Source: JAGNZR01 sp051656905 (GTDB taxonomy: Bacteria; Fusobacteriota; Fusobacteriia; Fusobacteriales; Fusobacteriaceae). From it: a stretch of DNA of 64,000 nt. Below the pieces are notes generated by a model. It made no database searches, was not told where the DNA came from, and saw only the letters and a list, made by a program, of their open reading frames with translations. Both the position numbers and the translations under genes were made by a program. The stretch lies in assembly GCA_051656905.1 (NCBI GenBank), contig JBOFJQ010000036.1, forward strand, positions 62,001 to 126,000. Reading direction: 5' to 3'. Below are positions 34,385 to 42,799 of the stretch, one piece after another. Numbering within the stretch: the first letter of the stretch is position 1; each line of letters opens with the position of its first letter.

Positions 34385-35725
34385 ATGGAAAGCATAGAGT
34401 CATTGAGAAAAGTCCCTAGTAGTATAGAAGCTGAAAAAGCATTATTAGGTGGAATACTACTAAAGCCTGATGCAATAAGTGATGTAATAGAAATAATAAA
34501 ACCAGATTTTTTTTATAGAAATACACACAAAGTAATATATCAAGCTATGTTAGATCTTTATGCAAATAATGAAACAATAGAGATTATATTATTAATGGAA
34601 ACATTAAAAAGAAATAATAAATTTGATGAAATTGGTGGAGAAAGAGTTCTTTTTGAAATAATAGAAGATATTCCAAATGCTATTAATTTATTAAGTTACG
34701 CTAATATTATCAAAGAAAAATCAATTTTAAGAAAACTTGGAGAAGTTGGAACAAAAATTGTAGAGATGACTCATGAGGGATATGAAGATGTTGACTCTAT
34801 CTTAGATAAAGCTGAAAGTCTTATATTTAAGATTTCGGAAAGTAAAGAATCAAAAGATATTTTAAGCATAAAAGATATAATGGCTGAGGAATTTGATCGT
34901 TTACAAAAGGTTTATGAAAACAAAGGTATATCTACAGGTATATCCTCTGGTTTTAAAAACTACGATCTTCTTACAAATGGATTTCATCCTTCAGATTTAA
35001 TTATATTAGCAGCAAGACCAGCAATGGGAAAAACTGCCTTTGCACTAAACTTAGCTCTTAATGCAGCTATTAAATCTGATAAATCTGTTTTAATATTCAG
35101 TTTAGAGATGGGAACTTCTCAACTTTTCCAGAGATTATTAGCAATAGAATCAGGTGTTGGACTTCAGAAGATCAGAAATGGATTTTTACAGGATGAAGAG
35201 TGGGGAAGAATAGGGCTTGCAACAAGTACCCTAGGAGAAGCTAAAATAAATATTGCAGACACTCCATCAGTAAATATTCTAGAGATAAGAGCAATAGCTA
35301 GAAGATTAAAATCTGCTAATAAATTAGATATGATAGTAATTGACTACCTTCAACTAATAAATGGTAGTAGTAAATCAGACGGGAATAGACAACAAGAGAT
35401 TTCTGATATATCAAGATCACTGAAAGGTATGGCAAGGGAGTTAGATATACCTATTATAGCCTTATCACAGTTATCCAGAGCACCAGAGGCAAGAGCTGAT
35501 AGAAGACCAATGCTTTCAGACTTAAGAGAATCAGGTGCCATAGAGCAGGATGCGGATATAGTTCTATTCTTATATAGAGATGATTATTATGATGATGAGA
35601 GTCCTCTTAAAGGGATTACAGAGGTTATAATAGGAAAACAAAGAAATGGTCCAACAGGAACAGCACAACTTACATTCTTCCACGAACTTACTAAGTTTGG
35701 GGATTATACTTCAAAAGTTGAATAA
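34385..35725 (+). CDS. dnaB: Replicative DNA helicase DnaB
   Basis: A 446-residue hexameric helicase with an N-terminal DnaG-interacting domain (PSSIEAEKALLGGILL near residue 11) and a RecA-like domain: Walker A ARPAMGKTAFAL near residue 210, Walker B MIVIDYLQLI and SDLRESGAIEQDADIV. It unwinds DNA at the replication fork. Length is normal, no intein is present. Confidence 0.97.
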   Translation: MESIESLRKVPSSIEAEKALLGGILLKPDAISDVIEIIKPDFFYRNTHKVIYQAMLDLYANNETIEIILLMETLKRNNKFDEIGGERVLFEIIEDIPNAINLLSYANIIKEKSILRKLGEVGTKIVEMTHEGYEDVDSILDKAESLIFKISESKESKDILSIKDIMAEEFDRLQKVYENKGISTGISSGFKNYDLLTNGFHPSDLIILAARPAMGKTAFALNLALNAAIKSDKSVLIFSLEMGTSQLFQRLLAIESGVGLQKIRNGFLQDEEWGRIGLATSTLGEAKINIADTPSVNILEIRAIARRLKSANKLDMIVIDYLQLINGSSKSDGNRQQEISDISRSLKGMARELDIPIIALSQLSRAPEARADRRPMLSDLRESGAIEQDADIVLFLYRDDYYDDESPLKGITEVIIGKQRNGPTGTAQLTFFHELTKFGDYTSKVE

Positions 35726-35749
35726 AAAATATTAAAGAAGGTGACACAA

Positions 35750-36667
35750 TTGAAAAGAATTCAATTAGTAGCCCCTGCTGGAAATATAGAAAAGTTATCT
35801 GCTTCATTAAATTCTGGAGCAGATACTGTTTTTCTAGGGGGAAAAATACTTAGCATGTCAACTGGAACTCATAGTTTTAGTGATGAAGAGCTAGTAGTAG
35901 CAGTAAAATTAGCAGAGGAAAAAGGGAAAAAAATTCAAGTTTTATTGAACGCAGTTCCTCATAATGAAGATATAGAAAAATTACCTGATTATGTAAAATT
36001 TTTAGAATCTATTGGAATAAAAGAGGTTCTTGTATCAGATATGGGAGTATTCCAATGTGTTAGAGAATTTTCTAATATGGATATTATAGTTGCAACTCAT
36101 TCAAGTAATACAAATTGGCGTTCTGTTGAGATGTGGAAAAAATTAGGAGCAAAAAAAGTTGTATTGGATAGAGATTTATCTATTGAAGGTATAGCAGAGA
36201 TAAGAAATAAAGTTCAAGATATAGAACTGGAAATATTTATGCATGGTGCTATATTACTTGCAATTTCAGGTAGAAAAATACTGAATAACTATATGCAAGA
36301 GCATAAAATAGATAAGAATAGTGAGAGTGAAAATTTTTCTTTAGTAGAAGAGAAAAGACCAAATGAACATATGCCAATTTATGAAGATAAATATGGAACA
36401 TATATATATGGTGCGAGAGACTTATGTGCAATAGAAAGTTTAGAAAAATTATTAACACTAGGAATAAATTCAATTAGAATAGATGGTGGAATGAAAGATA
36501 TAGACTATTTAACTACAGCAATTGAGGTATATAAGAAAGCTATAACTTCTTTTGAGAGTGGTAACTATGTTTATGATACAAATTGGAAAGAGGAGTTACA
36601 AAAGAGAAGTCAGTTACCTTTTGTAAATTGGTATGAGAAGAATTTTGAGAAAGAGGTGGAAAACTAA
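35750..36667 (+). CDS. U32-family protein lacking the cysteine signature
   Basis: A 305-residue relative of the U32 peptidase family (YegQ/TrhP type), closely similar to the protein of the next gene. The N terminus IQLVAPAGNIEKLSASLNSGAD and the TNWRSVEMWKKLGAKKVVLDRD stretch are conserved. In the signature region the cysteines are replaced (HGAILLAISGRKILN against HGAMCMAVSGRCILS), and the following GDCAQSCRW motif is absent. The C terminus is shorter by about 100 residues. It is probably a non-catalytic partner of the intact paralogue. TTG 35750 is preferred to GTG 35741, since AAGAAGGTG is the ribosome binding site. Confidence 0.8.
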   Translation: MKRIQLVAPAGNIEKLSASLNSGADTVFLGGKILSMSTGTHSFSDEELVVAVKLAEEKGKKIQVLLNAVPHNEDIEKLPDYVKFLESIGIKEVLVSDMGVFQCVREFSNMDIIVATHSSNTNWRSVEMWKKLGAKKVVLDRDLSIEGIAEIRNKVQDIELEIFMHGAILLAISGRKILNNYMQEHKIDKNSESENFSLVEEKRPNEHMPIYEDKYGTYIYGARDLCAIESLEKLLTLGINSIRIDGGMKDIDYLTTAIEVYKKAITSFESGNYVYDTNWKEELQKRSQLPFVNWYEKNFEKEVEN

Positions 36668-37887
36668 TGAGAAAAAGAGCTGAGCTATTAGCTCCAGCAG
36701 GAAATATGGAGAAACTTGAAATGGCTTTTCACTATGGTGCAGATGCAGTATTTTTAGGTGGAACAATGTTTTCATTAAGAGCTGGAAGTCATAACTTTTC
36801 AGATGAACAGTTAAGAGAGGCAGTTACTTATGCACATAACTTAAAGAAGAGGGTTTATGTAGCACTTAATGTAATACCACATCACAACGAATTTGAATTA
36901 CTACCAAACTACGTGAAATTTTTAGAAGAGATTGGAATTGATGGTGTTATAGTAGCGGATTTAGGGGTATTTCAAATTGTAAAAGAAAATAGTAATATTC
37001 CAATCAGTGTAAGTACTCAATCAAGTAATACAAATTGGCGTTCTGTTAAGATGTGGAAAGAATTAGGAGCCAAAAGAGTTGTTTTAGCAAGAGAAGTTTC
37101 TCTAGATAATATAGCTGAAATAAAAAAGCAAGTACCTGATATAGAAATAGAGGTATTTATCCATGGAGCTATGTGCATGGCTGTTTCTGGAAGATGTATC
37201 CTAAGTAACCATATGACTGGTAGAGATGCTAATCGTGGAGACTGTGCTCAATCTTGCAGATGGAATTATTCTGTAATGGAAGAAAATTTAGATGGAGATT
37301 ACACAAATACAAAGGATAGCAAAGAGGATGCTTTTATTTTTAATTCTAAAGATCTTTGTACTATAAAAATTATAGATAAGATTCTAGCATTAGGTGTAGA
37401 TTCACTTAAAATAGAGGGAAGAATGAAAGGTATATACTATGTAGCTAATGTAGTGAAAGTATATAAAGATGCTTTAGATAAATATTATGATGGAGAATTT
37501 AAATTTAATCCTGAATGGCTAGAAGAGTTAGAATCAACATCGCATAGATCTTATTCTACTGGTTTTTTAGAAAAGAAACCAGATGCACAAGCAATGAACT
37601 ATAGAGATAGAAATTCATATAGTCAAACACATCAGCTAGTTGCAAAAGTTGTTGAAAAAATTTCAAATAATGAGTATATTTTAGAAATTAGAAATAGACT
37701 TGTAGAAGGGGAAAAATTAGAAGTAATTAATCCTCATTTTGGAATCAAAGAGATAGTTTTACCTAAAATGACTATTTTAAAGAAGGGACATGAAGAGGAG
37801 AGCACTTTTGCAAATCCTAATTCAATTGTTAGAATAAAATTAGATGAAAATTTAGAAGTTTTCGATATGATAAGAAAATTAATTTAA
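36667..37887 (+). CDS. U32-family peptidase/RNA-modification protein, intact
   Basis: A 406-residue U32 protein with ELLAPAGNMEKLEMAFHYGAD at the N terminus, the signature EVFIHGAMCMAVSGRCILS near residue 160 and NRGDCAQSCRWNYSV near 190. A C-terminal beta domain follows (about 310-406). Bacterial proteins of this group (TrhP/YrrN-O, RlhA) take part in prephenate-dependent hydroxylation of tRNA or rRNA; the four cysteines probably hold a cofactor. It shares one base with the preceding gene, matching the two-gene U32 pairs known in Firmicutes (yrrN-yrrO). The exact substrate cannot be decided. Confidence 0.85.
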   Translation: MRKRAELLAPAGNMEKLEMAFHYGADAVFLGGTMFSLRAGSHNFSDEQLREAVTYAHNLKKRVYVALNVIPHHNEFELLPNYVKFLEEIGIDGVIVADLGVFQIVKENSNIPISVSTQSSNTNWRSVKMWKELGAKRVVLAREVSLDNIAEIKKQVPDIEIEVFIHGAMCMAVSGRCILSNHMTGRDANRGDCAQSCRWNYSVMEENLDGDYTNTKDSKEDAFIFNSKDLCTIKIIDKILALGVDSLKIEGRMKGIYYVANVVKVYKDALDKYYDGEFKFNPEWLEELESTSHRSYSTGFLEKKPDAQAMNYRDRNSYSQTHQLVAKVVEKISNNEYILEIRNRLVEGEKLEVINPHFGIKEIVLPKMTILKKGHEEESTFANPNSIVRIKLDENLEVFDMIRKLI

Positions 37888-37954
37888 AATAAAATTGACA
37901 TTTTCTATAGTAAAAGTTATTATAAAGAATAACAAGAGAATTAGGAGTGAGAAT

Positions 37955-38599
37955 ATGAAAAAATTATATATTGTATTATTTTTTATGACCATTTATATAA
38001 CTAATTTTTCACTGAATAACCAATACTATGATTTATATAATAATTTTAAACTGAAAGATAAAATGTCTTACTCAACTTTTGAAAAGGCATTGATAGGTTA
38101 TAATAAAATACCTAAAAAAAATAAAGATATAATCGCGATAATCGATTATACAAAGCCTGCAACGGAAAAAAGATTTTTTGTTTTAGATTTAAAAAATAAA
38201 AAAATTCTTTATGAAACATTGGTATCTCATGGAAAAAATAGCGGAATAAATCAGACAATTGCTTTTTCAAATGTACCTAATTCCTATCAATCAACCTTAG
38301 GATTTTTTCTGACGGATGCTACTTATAGTGGAGAATTTGGATATTCTTTAAAGCTTATAGGTTTAGAGGAAGGAATAAATTCTAACACAGAAGCAAGAAA
38401 GATAGTTATTCATGGTGCAGAATATGTAAGTAATGATTTTATAAAGAAAAATGGATTTTTAGGTAGAACCTTAGGGTGTCCAGCTCTGCCAAAAGAGCTT
38501 ACAGAACCAATTATAGAGAAAATAAAGAATGGAACTGTTTTATTTGTAACAGGAAATGATCAAGAGTATGCAAAGAATAGTCCTATATTAAAACTATAG
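37955..38599 (+). CDS. Murein L,D-transpeptidase-like protein
   Basis: A 214-residue exported protein with a signal peptide (about 1-18) and a catalytic domain of the YkuD-related L,D-transpeptidase type found in Gram-negatives. The motif is VIHGAEYVSNDF near residue 150, then LGRTLGCPALPKE with the nucleophile Cys. FVLDLKNKKILYETLVSHG and GFFLTDATYSGEFGYSLKL are further family marks. It may crosslink or anchor to peptidoglycan. Start 37955 has TTAGGAG 8 bases before it and yields a proper signal peptide. It is flanked by a terminator at 38615. Confidence 0.82.
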   Translation: MKKLYIVLFFMTIYITNFSLNNQYYDLYNNFKLKDKMSYSTFEKALIGYNKIPKKNKDIIAIIDYTKPATEKRFFVLDLKNKKILYETLVSHGKNSGINQTIAFSNVPNSYQSTLGFFLTDATYSGEFGYSLKLIGLEEGINSNTEARKIVIHGAEYVSNDFIKKNGFLGRTLGCPALPKELTEPIIEKIKNGTVLFVTGNDQEYAKNSPILKL

Positions 38600-38614
38600 A
38601 ATTATTAATAATTT

Positions 38615-38642
38615 AGAGACAGAAAATTCTGTCTCTTTTTTT
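38615..38642 (+). terminator. Terminator after the L,D-transpeptidase gene
   Basis: Ten-bp perfect stem AGAGACAGAA/TTCTGTCTCT with a 2-base core loop and a run of T. Confidence 0.9.
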
Positions 38643-38695
38643 ATAAATTAAGTATAGAATAGATAGTAAAAAATGATGAAAATGATAATAGAAAA

Positions 38696-38727
38696 AAGAG
38701 AGTTAAGAAATAAATCTTAACTCTCTT
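38696..38727 (-). terminator. Terminator of fabG
   Basis: Thirteen-bp perfect stem AAGAGAGTTAAGA with its complement and a 6-base loop. The A run on its left side is the U tract in the minus direction, 36 bases beyond the fabG stop. Confidence 0.88.
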
Positions 38728-38762
38728 CATTATATATTTGAATTAAATGTTTGTAGTAATAA

Positions 38763-39482
38763 TTAGATTACAAGTCCACCAGTAACAGCGATTGTTTCTC
38801 CAGTGATGAAAGAAGCTTCATCAGATGCTAAGAATAATATTGCGTTTGCGATATCTTCAGGCATACCCATTTTTCCTAATGGAGTTGCAGATTTCATACC
38901 TTCGATAACTTTTTCAGGTAAGTTCTCAGTCATTGGAGTTACGATAAATCCAGGTGCTACACAGTTAGCTCTAACTCCTTTTCTTCCTAATTCTTTAGCC
39001 CAAGTTTTAGTCATAGTTATAACTCCACCTTTTGTTGCAGCGTAGTTAGTTTGACCAATGTTTCCATATAATCCAACTACAGATGATAAAGTTACGATTG
39101 AACCAGATTTGTTTTTAGACATTACTGGAGCTACTGCTTGAGTCATGTTAAATACACCTTTTAAGTTTACATCAATAACTGCATCCCATTGATCTTCGCT
39201 CATTCTTATTAATAAAGAATCTTTAGTTATTCCAGCATTGTTTACTAGAATATCAATTCTTCCAAATTCTTCTTGTAATTTTGCAACTAAAGCTGCAATT
39301 CCAGCTCTGTCAGTTACATTTAAAATTTCATGTCTTACGTTAGCTTGCTCATAAACAGCTTCTCCCATATCACAAGAAATTACCATTTGTGCTCCTTCAT
39401 TTGCTAATCTCTCAACTATTGCTCTTCCTATTCCTCTAGCGCTTCCTGTAACTAAAGCGATTTTTCCTGCTACTCTATTCAT
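38763..39482 (-). CDS. fabG: 3-oxoacyl-[acyl-carrier-protein] reductase
   Basis: A 239-residue short-chain dehydrogenase. The cofactor motif is TGSARGIGRAI at the N terminus, NNAG at about residue 85, and the catalytic Ser and Tyr-x-x-x-Lys are in TLSSVVG and NYAATKGG. It is expected to reduce 3-oxoacyl-ACP with NADPH in fatty acid synthesis; acetoacetyl-CoA reduction is the main alternative and cannot be excluded. It stands alone with its own terminator and a strong AGGAGG ribosome binding site. The other fab genes are not in this window. Confidence 0.88.
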   Translation of the reverse strand: MNRVAGKIALVTGSARGIGRAIVERLANEGAQMVISCDMGEAVYEQANVRHEILNVTDRAGIAALVAKLQEEFGRIDILVNNAGITKDSLLIRMSEDQWDAVIDVNLKGVFNMTQAVAPVMSKNKSGSIVTLSSVVGLYGNIGQTNYAATKGGVITMTKTWAKELGRKGVRANCVAPGFIVTPMTENLPEKVIEGMKSATPLGKMGMPEDIANAILFLASDEASFITGETIAVTGGLVI

Positions 39483-39648
39483 AATAATAATAACCTCCTA
39501 AAATTTAATGTTGCTTTTTAGATTATACTTTTTTTTTTAATAAATTTCAATATAAAAATTTTCCGGTAAAAATAAATTAAAAATAGAAAAAATGGGAAAA
39601 ATAAGGTAGAATATAAGAAAGTGATAATATTTAAAAGGAAGTTAATGG

Positions 39649-40101
39649 ATGAAAAAGATTGTAGTGTGTATTTTTTTATTAATATACAGTTTAGGTTTCT
39701 CAGCTCCTCAAGGGGAAGCTTCTGAGTATATTGAATACCATTCTAATGGTGTTGTAAAATTAAAAGGAAGTTATCTTCAAGACAAAAAAATAGGATTTTG
39801 GAATTTATACAGAGAGGATGGTAGTCAAAAAACAGAATTTTCATATATTGACGGGGACGATTTTTTTGGTGTTAATACATATGATAAAAAAGGGATACTA
39901 AGAAGTAGTGGTTTTGTTAAAAATTTAAAGCAAGATGGTGAATGGTTTTTTTATGATATTGAGGGAAAATTAATATTAAAAATTAATTTTAAAGATGGGC
40001 TTAAAGATGGATTGTTTATTGCTTATTCTGAAAACAAGGCACCAATAATTGTAGGATTCTTCAAAGATGATAATTTAGAGGATATCCGTTCTATCAAATA
40101 A
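39649..40101 (+). CDS. Exported MORN-like repeat protein
   Basis: A 150-residue protein with a signal peptide (about 1-18, ending GFSA) and about five repeats of the variant MORN type (YHSNGVVKLKGSYLQDKKIG, YREDGSQKTEFSYIDGD, YDIEGKLILKINFKDGLKDG). Proteins of this kind are common in Fusobacteria and are often linked to the envelope. No specific function is known. It is followed by a terminator shared with hcp. Confidence 0.7.
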   Translation: MKKIVVCIFLLIYSLGFSAPQGEASEYIEYHSNGVVKLKGSYLQDKKIGFWNLYREDGSQKTEFSYIDGDDFFGVNTYDKKGILRSSGFVKNLKQDGEWFFYDIEGKLILKINFKDGLKDGLFIAYSENKAPIIVGFFKDDNLEDIRSIK

Positions 40102-40129
40102 TATAAATCTAAGCATTGAAATCATATAA

Positions 40130-40157
40130 AAAGAGAGTCTAATTAAAGACTCTCTTT
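40130..40157. terminator. Bidirectional terminator between the MORN-like gene and hcp
   Basis: Eleven-bp perfect stem AAAGAGAGTCT/AGACTCTCTTT, 6-base loop, A run before and T run after. It serves the two convergent genes. Confidence 0.85.
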
Positions 40158-40160
40158 ATT

Positions 40161-40207
40161 TAATTACTATAACTAATTACTATAACTAATTACTATAACT
40201 AATTACT
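40161..40207. repeat. Tandem 13-bp repeat at the 3' end of hcp
   Basis: Three exact copies of TAATTACTATAAC and 8 bases of a fourth. The last partial copy holds the hcp stop codon (minus strand, 40203-40205). It looks like recent slippage in noncoding DNA. Confidence 0.85.
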
Positions 40208-41882
40208 TTAAGTTCCATTTTGCTAAATCTTTTTCTACTGTTTCTATTCCAGCAATTCCAAAATTGTCTACTAAAACTTTAACAATATTTGGTGATAAGA
40301 AAGCAGGAAGTGTAGGTCCAAGATGTATATTTTTTACACCTAGAGATAATAAAGCTAGAAGAACTATAACAGCTTTTTGTTCATACCAAGCAATATTATA
40401 AATAATAGGAAGTTTATTAATGTCGTCAAGACCAAAAGCTTTTTGCAATGTCATTGCAATAACTGCAAGTGAGTAAGAATCATTACACTGTCCAGCATCT
40501 AAAACTCTAGGGATTCCATTAATATCTCCTAAATTTAATTTGTTATATCTGTATTTTGCACAACCTGCAGTTAATATAACAGTATCATGAGGTAAAGCTT
40601 CTGCAAATTCAGTATAATAATTTCTGTCTGCATTTCTTCCGTCACATCCAGCCATAACTACGAATTTCTTAATTGCTCCAGATTTAACAGCCTCTATAAC
40701 CTTATCAGCAAGGGCTATTACTTGATTGTGAGCAAAGCCTCCTATAATCTCTCCAGATTCTATCTCTGTAGGTGCAGGGCAAGTTTTAGCAAGTGAGATA
40801 ATCTCAGAGAAATCTTTTTGACCATTATGCATAAGTGGAACTCTCTTCCATCCAGGGTACCCAGCAGCGTTAGTAGTGAATACTTTATTTTGGTATGAAG
40901 CATTAGGTGATGGTGGAACTATACAGTTAGTTGTAAATAAAATAGGTCCATTAAAAGAGGCAAACTCTTCTTTTTGATGCCACCAAGAACCACCATAGTT
41001 TCCAACAAAGTGAGGGTGCTTTTTAAGTTCAGGGTAATAGTGTCCAGGTAACATTTCTGAGTGAGTATAAACATCTACTCCAGTACCTTCAGTTTGCTCT
41101 AAAAGTTGTTTTAAATCCCATAAATCATGACCTGAAATTAAAATTCCTGGATTCTTACCAACACCTAATTTTACCTTAGTAACCTCAGGGTTACCAAATG
41201 CTGAAGTATTTGCTGAATCAAGAAGTGCCATAGCTTTAACTCCAAACTCTCCACATTTTAAGACAAATGCTGTTAATTCAGCAGCAGATAGAGAATCATT
41301 TTCAGTAGCAAGTAATGCTTCTTCTATAAAAGCAAAAAGAGAAGAATCAGTTTTCCCAAGATTAAATGCGTGTTCAGTATAAGCCGCCAGACCTTTTAAT
41401 CCAAAAAGAATAAGTGATCTTAAAGATCTAACATCTTCATTTTCAGTAGAAAGAGTCCCGACAGATTTTGATATAATTAAAAATTCATCTTTTGTTGTTG
41501 CATTCCATGTTGTATATTTTTTATTTTCATGTTGAGCTAATAAAGTTGCATTATTTTCTACTAATTTATTTTTTATTTTTTTTCTTAGTTCTAAACCTTT
41601 TTTTATTTCATCTAAAATCATGTCATCATCAAAATTAGCATTTGTAATTGTAATGAATAATGAGTTCATTAGGTAAAGATTAACATCATTACATACAGTA
41701 CATTCATTTTTTTCATTTGAATTAAAAAATGCTCTAGCTTGAGAACTATAAGCTGCTACTCCTTTCGCTGTATAGATTAATAAATCTTGTAAGTCTGAAG
41801 TTTCAGCTTTTTTTCCACAAGCCCCTGTAGAAAGGTTACAACCTTGATTTTTAATAGTTTCTTGGCATTGATAGCAAAACAT
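40203..41882 (-). CDS. hcp: Hydroxylamine reductase / hybrid cluster protein
   Basis: A 559-residue cytoplasmic protein holding an N-terminal Fe-S cubane (FCYQCQETIKNQGCNLSTGAC) and the hybrid 4Fe-2S-2O cluster. Its ligand regions are seen as GHDLWDL, THSEMLPGHYYPEL, TTNCIVPP, MAGCDGR, TAGCAKYRY and DAGQCNDSYS. Hcp reduces hydroxylamine in vitro and is considered a nitric oxide reductase or nitrosative stress protein. The ATG at 41882 has AGGAGGT just upstream; a longer frame reaching to 41993 has no such site. A Crp-family regulator is transcribed divergently, and a flavodiiron fusion lies 6 kb away. Confidence 0.95.
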   Translation of the reverse strand: MFCYQCQETIKNQGCNLSTGACGKKAETSDLQDLLIYTAKGVAAYSSQARAFFNSNEKNECTVCNDVNLYLMNSLFITITNANFDDDMILDEIKKGLELRKKIKNKLVENNATLLAQHENKKYTTWNATTKDEFLIISKSVGTLSTENEDVRSLRSLILFGLKGLAAYTEHAFNLGKTDSSLFAFIEEALLATENDSLSAAELTAFVLKCGEFGVKAMALLDSANTSAFGNPEVTKVKLGVGKNPGILISGHDLWDLKQLLEQTEGTGVDVYTHSEMLPGHYYPELKKHPHFVGNYGGSWWHQKEEFASFNGPILFTTNCIVPPSPNASYQNKVFTTNAAGYPGWKRVPLMHNGQKDFSEIISLAKTCPAPTEIESGEIIGGFAHNQVIALADKVIEAVKSGAIKKFVVMAGCDGRNADRNYYTEFAEALPHDTVILTAGCAKYRYNKLNLGDINGIPRVLDAGQCNDSYSLAVIAMTLQKAFGLDDINKLPIIYNIAWYEQKAVIVLLALLSLGVKNIHLGPTLPAFLSPNIVKVLVDNFGIAGIETVEKDLAKWNLK

Positions 41883-42076
41883 TTTGATACCTCCTGTTAT
41901 TTTAAAAAATTTTTTATAATATTCTAATAAATTTTTCAATATAATACTGATAAAAACATTTAAATATATATACAAGAAAAAAATAGAAATCATTTTTTTA
42001 ATATATAAAAACTTATATTGAATATTTATGTGTTGATATTATGTGATAAGTATAATATAATTAAGAGCAAAGGGAT

Positions 42077-42090
42077 GTTGCAAAAGCAAC
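42077..42090 (+). promoter_or_regulatory. Small hairpin in the leader of the Crp-family gene
   Basis: GTTGCAAAAGCAAC: 5-bp GC-containing stem (6 with flanking T-A) and an AAAA loop, 4 bases before the AGGAG ribosome binding site. A TATAAT lies at 42051-42056, so the hairpin would be in a short 5' leader. Confidence 0.45.
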
Positions 42091-42103
42091 AAAAGGAGAA
42101 AAG

Positions 42104-42772
42104 ATGAAAATTTATTTAAATCTTTTAAAAAAGATTCCTCTTTTTGAAGGAGTTCCAGAGAATCAAATTGAAGGAGTTTTAAGTTGTTTTAATGCTACAA
42201 TAAAAAAATATAAAGCCAATGATATTATTTGGGAAATGGATGATAAAATTTCAACAGTAGGGATAGTCTTAAAAGGAAAGATATATATAGCTAAAGATGA
42301 TTATTTAGGTGTAAGAAATATAATAACAGAATTCTCTCAGGGGGATTTATTTGGAGAAGTATTTCTTAGTGCTGGTATTGAGAGAAGTCCAGTTACTGTT
42401 TTTTCAGAGACCGATTCAGATATACTTTTTATAAAATACGATAATATAGTGCAAACATGTCCATCAGCTTGTAATTATCATATAACTTTAGTGAAAAATA
42501 TGTTAAAATTATTATCTAAGAGAACTCTTTTATTAAATGAAAAAATAGAAATTTTAGGAAAGAGAAGTATAAGAGAAAAAATAATATGTTACTTAAATGC
42601 ACAAATGAGTAAAACAAGAAAAGATGAAGTAGTAATTAATTTTTCTAGACAAGAGTTTGCAGATTTTTTATGTGTTGATAGAAGTTCCCTAAGTAGAGAG
42701 TTATCAAAAATGCAAAAAGATGATTTAATAGAAATAAATGGTAAAAAGATAAAAGTAATTGATACTTTATAA
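42104..42772 (+). CDS. Crp/Fnr-family regulator, divergent from hcp
   Basis: A 222-residue transcription factor with an N-terminal cyclic-nucleotide-like sensor fold (about 1-120, GDLFGEVFLSAG) and a C-terminal winged helix (about 145-222, FSRQEFADFLCVDRSSLSRELSKM). It lacks the N-terminal cysteine cluster of Fnr. The divergent position next to hcp matches that of HcpR-type regulators in anaerobes, which respond to nitric oxide. Control of hcp is therefore likely but inferred. The 221-base gap between them is AT-rich and I could not define a convincing palindromic operator. Confidence 0.85.
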   Translation: MKIYLNLLKKIPLFEGVPENQIEGVLSCFNATIKKYKANDIIWEMDDKISTVGIVLKGKIYIAKDDYLGVRNIITEFSQGDLFGEVFLSAGIERSPVTVFSETDSDILFIKYDNIVQTCPSACNYHITLVKNMLKLLSKRTLLLNEKIEILGKRSIREKIICYLNAQMSKTRKDEVVINFSRQEFADFLCVDRSSLSRELSKMQKDDLIEINGKKIKVIDTL

Positions 42773-42799
42773 GATTAAGTTCAAGGAGAGTGTGTAACT

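Noticed and set aside
38803..39045. Plus-strand frame inside fabG
   Set aside because: It lies opposite a well-supported gene and has no ribosome binding site or recognisable product.
42033..42049. Fnr/HcpR box TTGATATTATGTGATAA between hcp and the Crp-family gene
   Set aside because: Only the left half resembles TTGAT; the right half does not give the matching inverted half-site.
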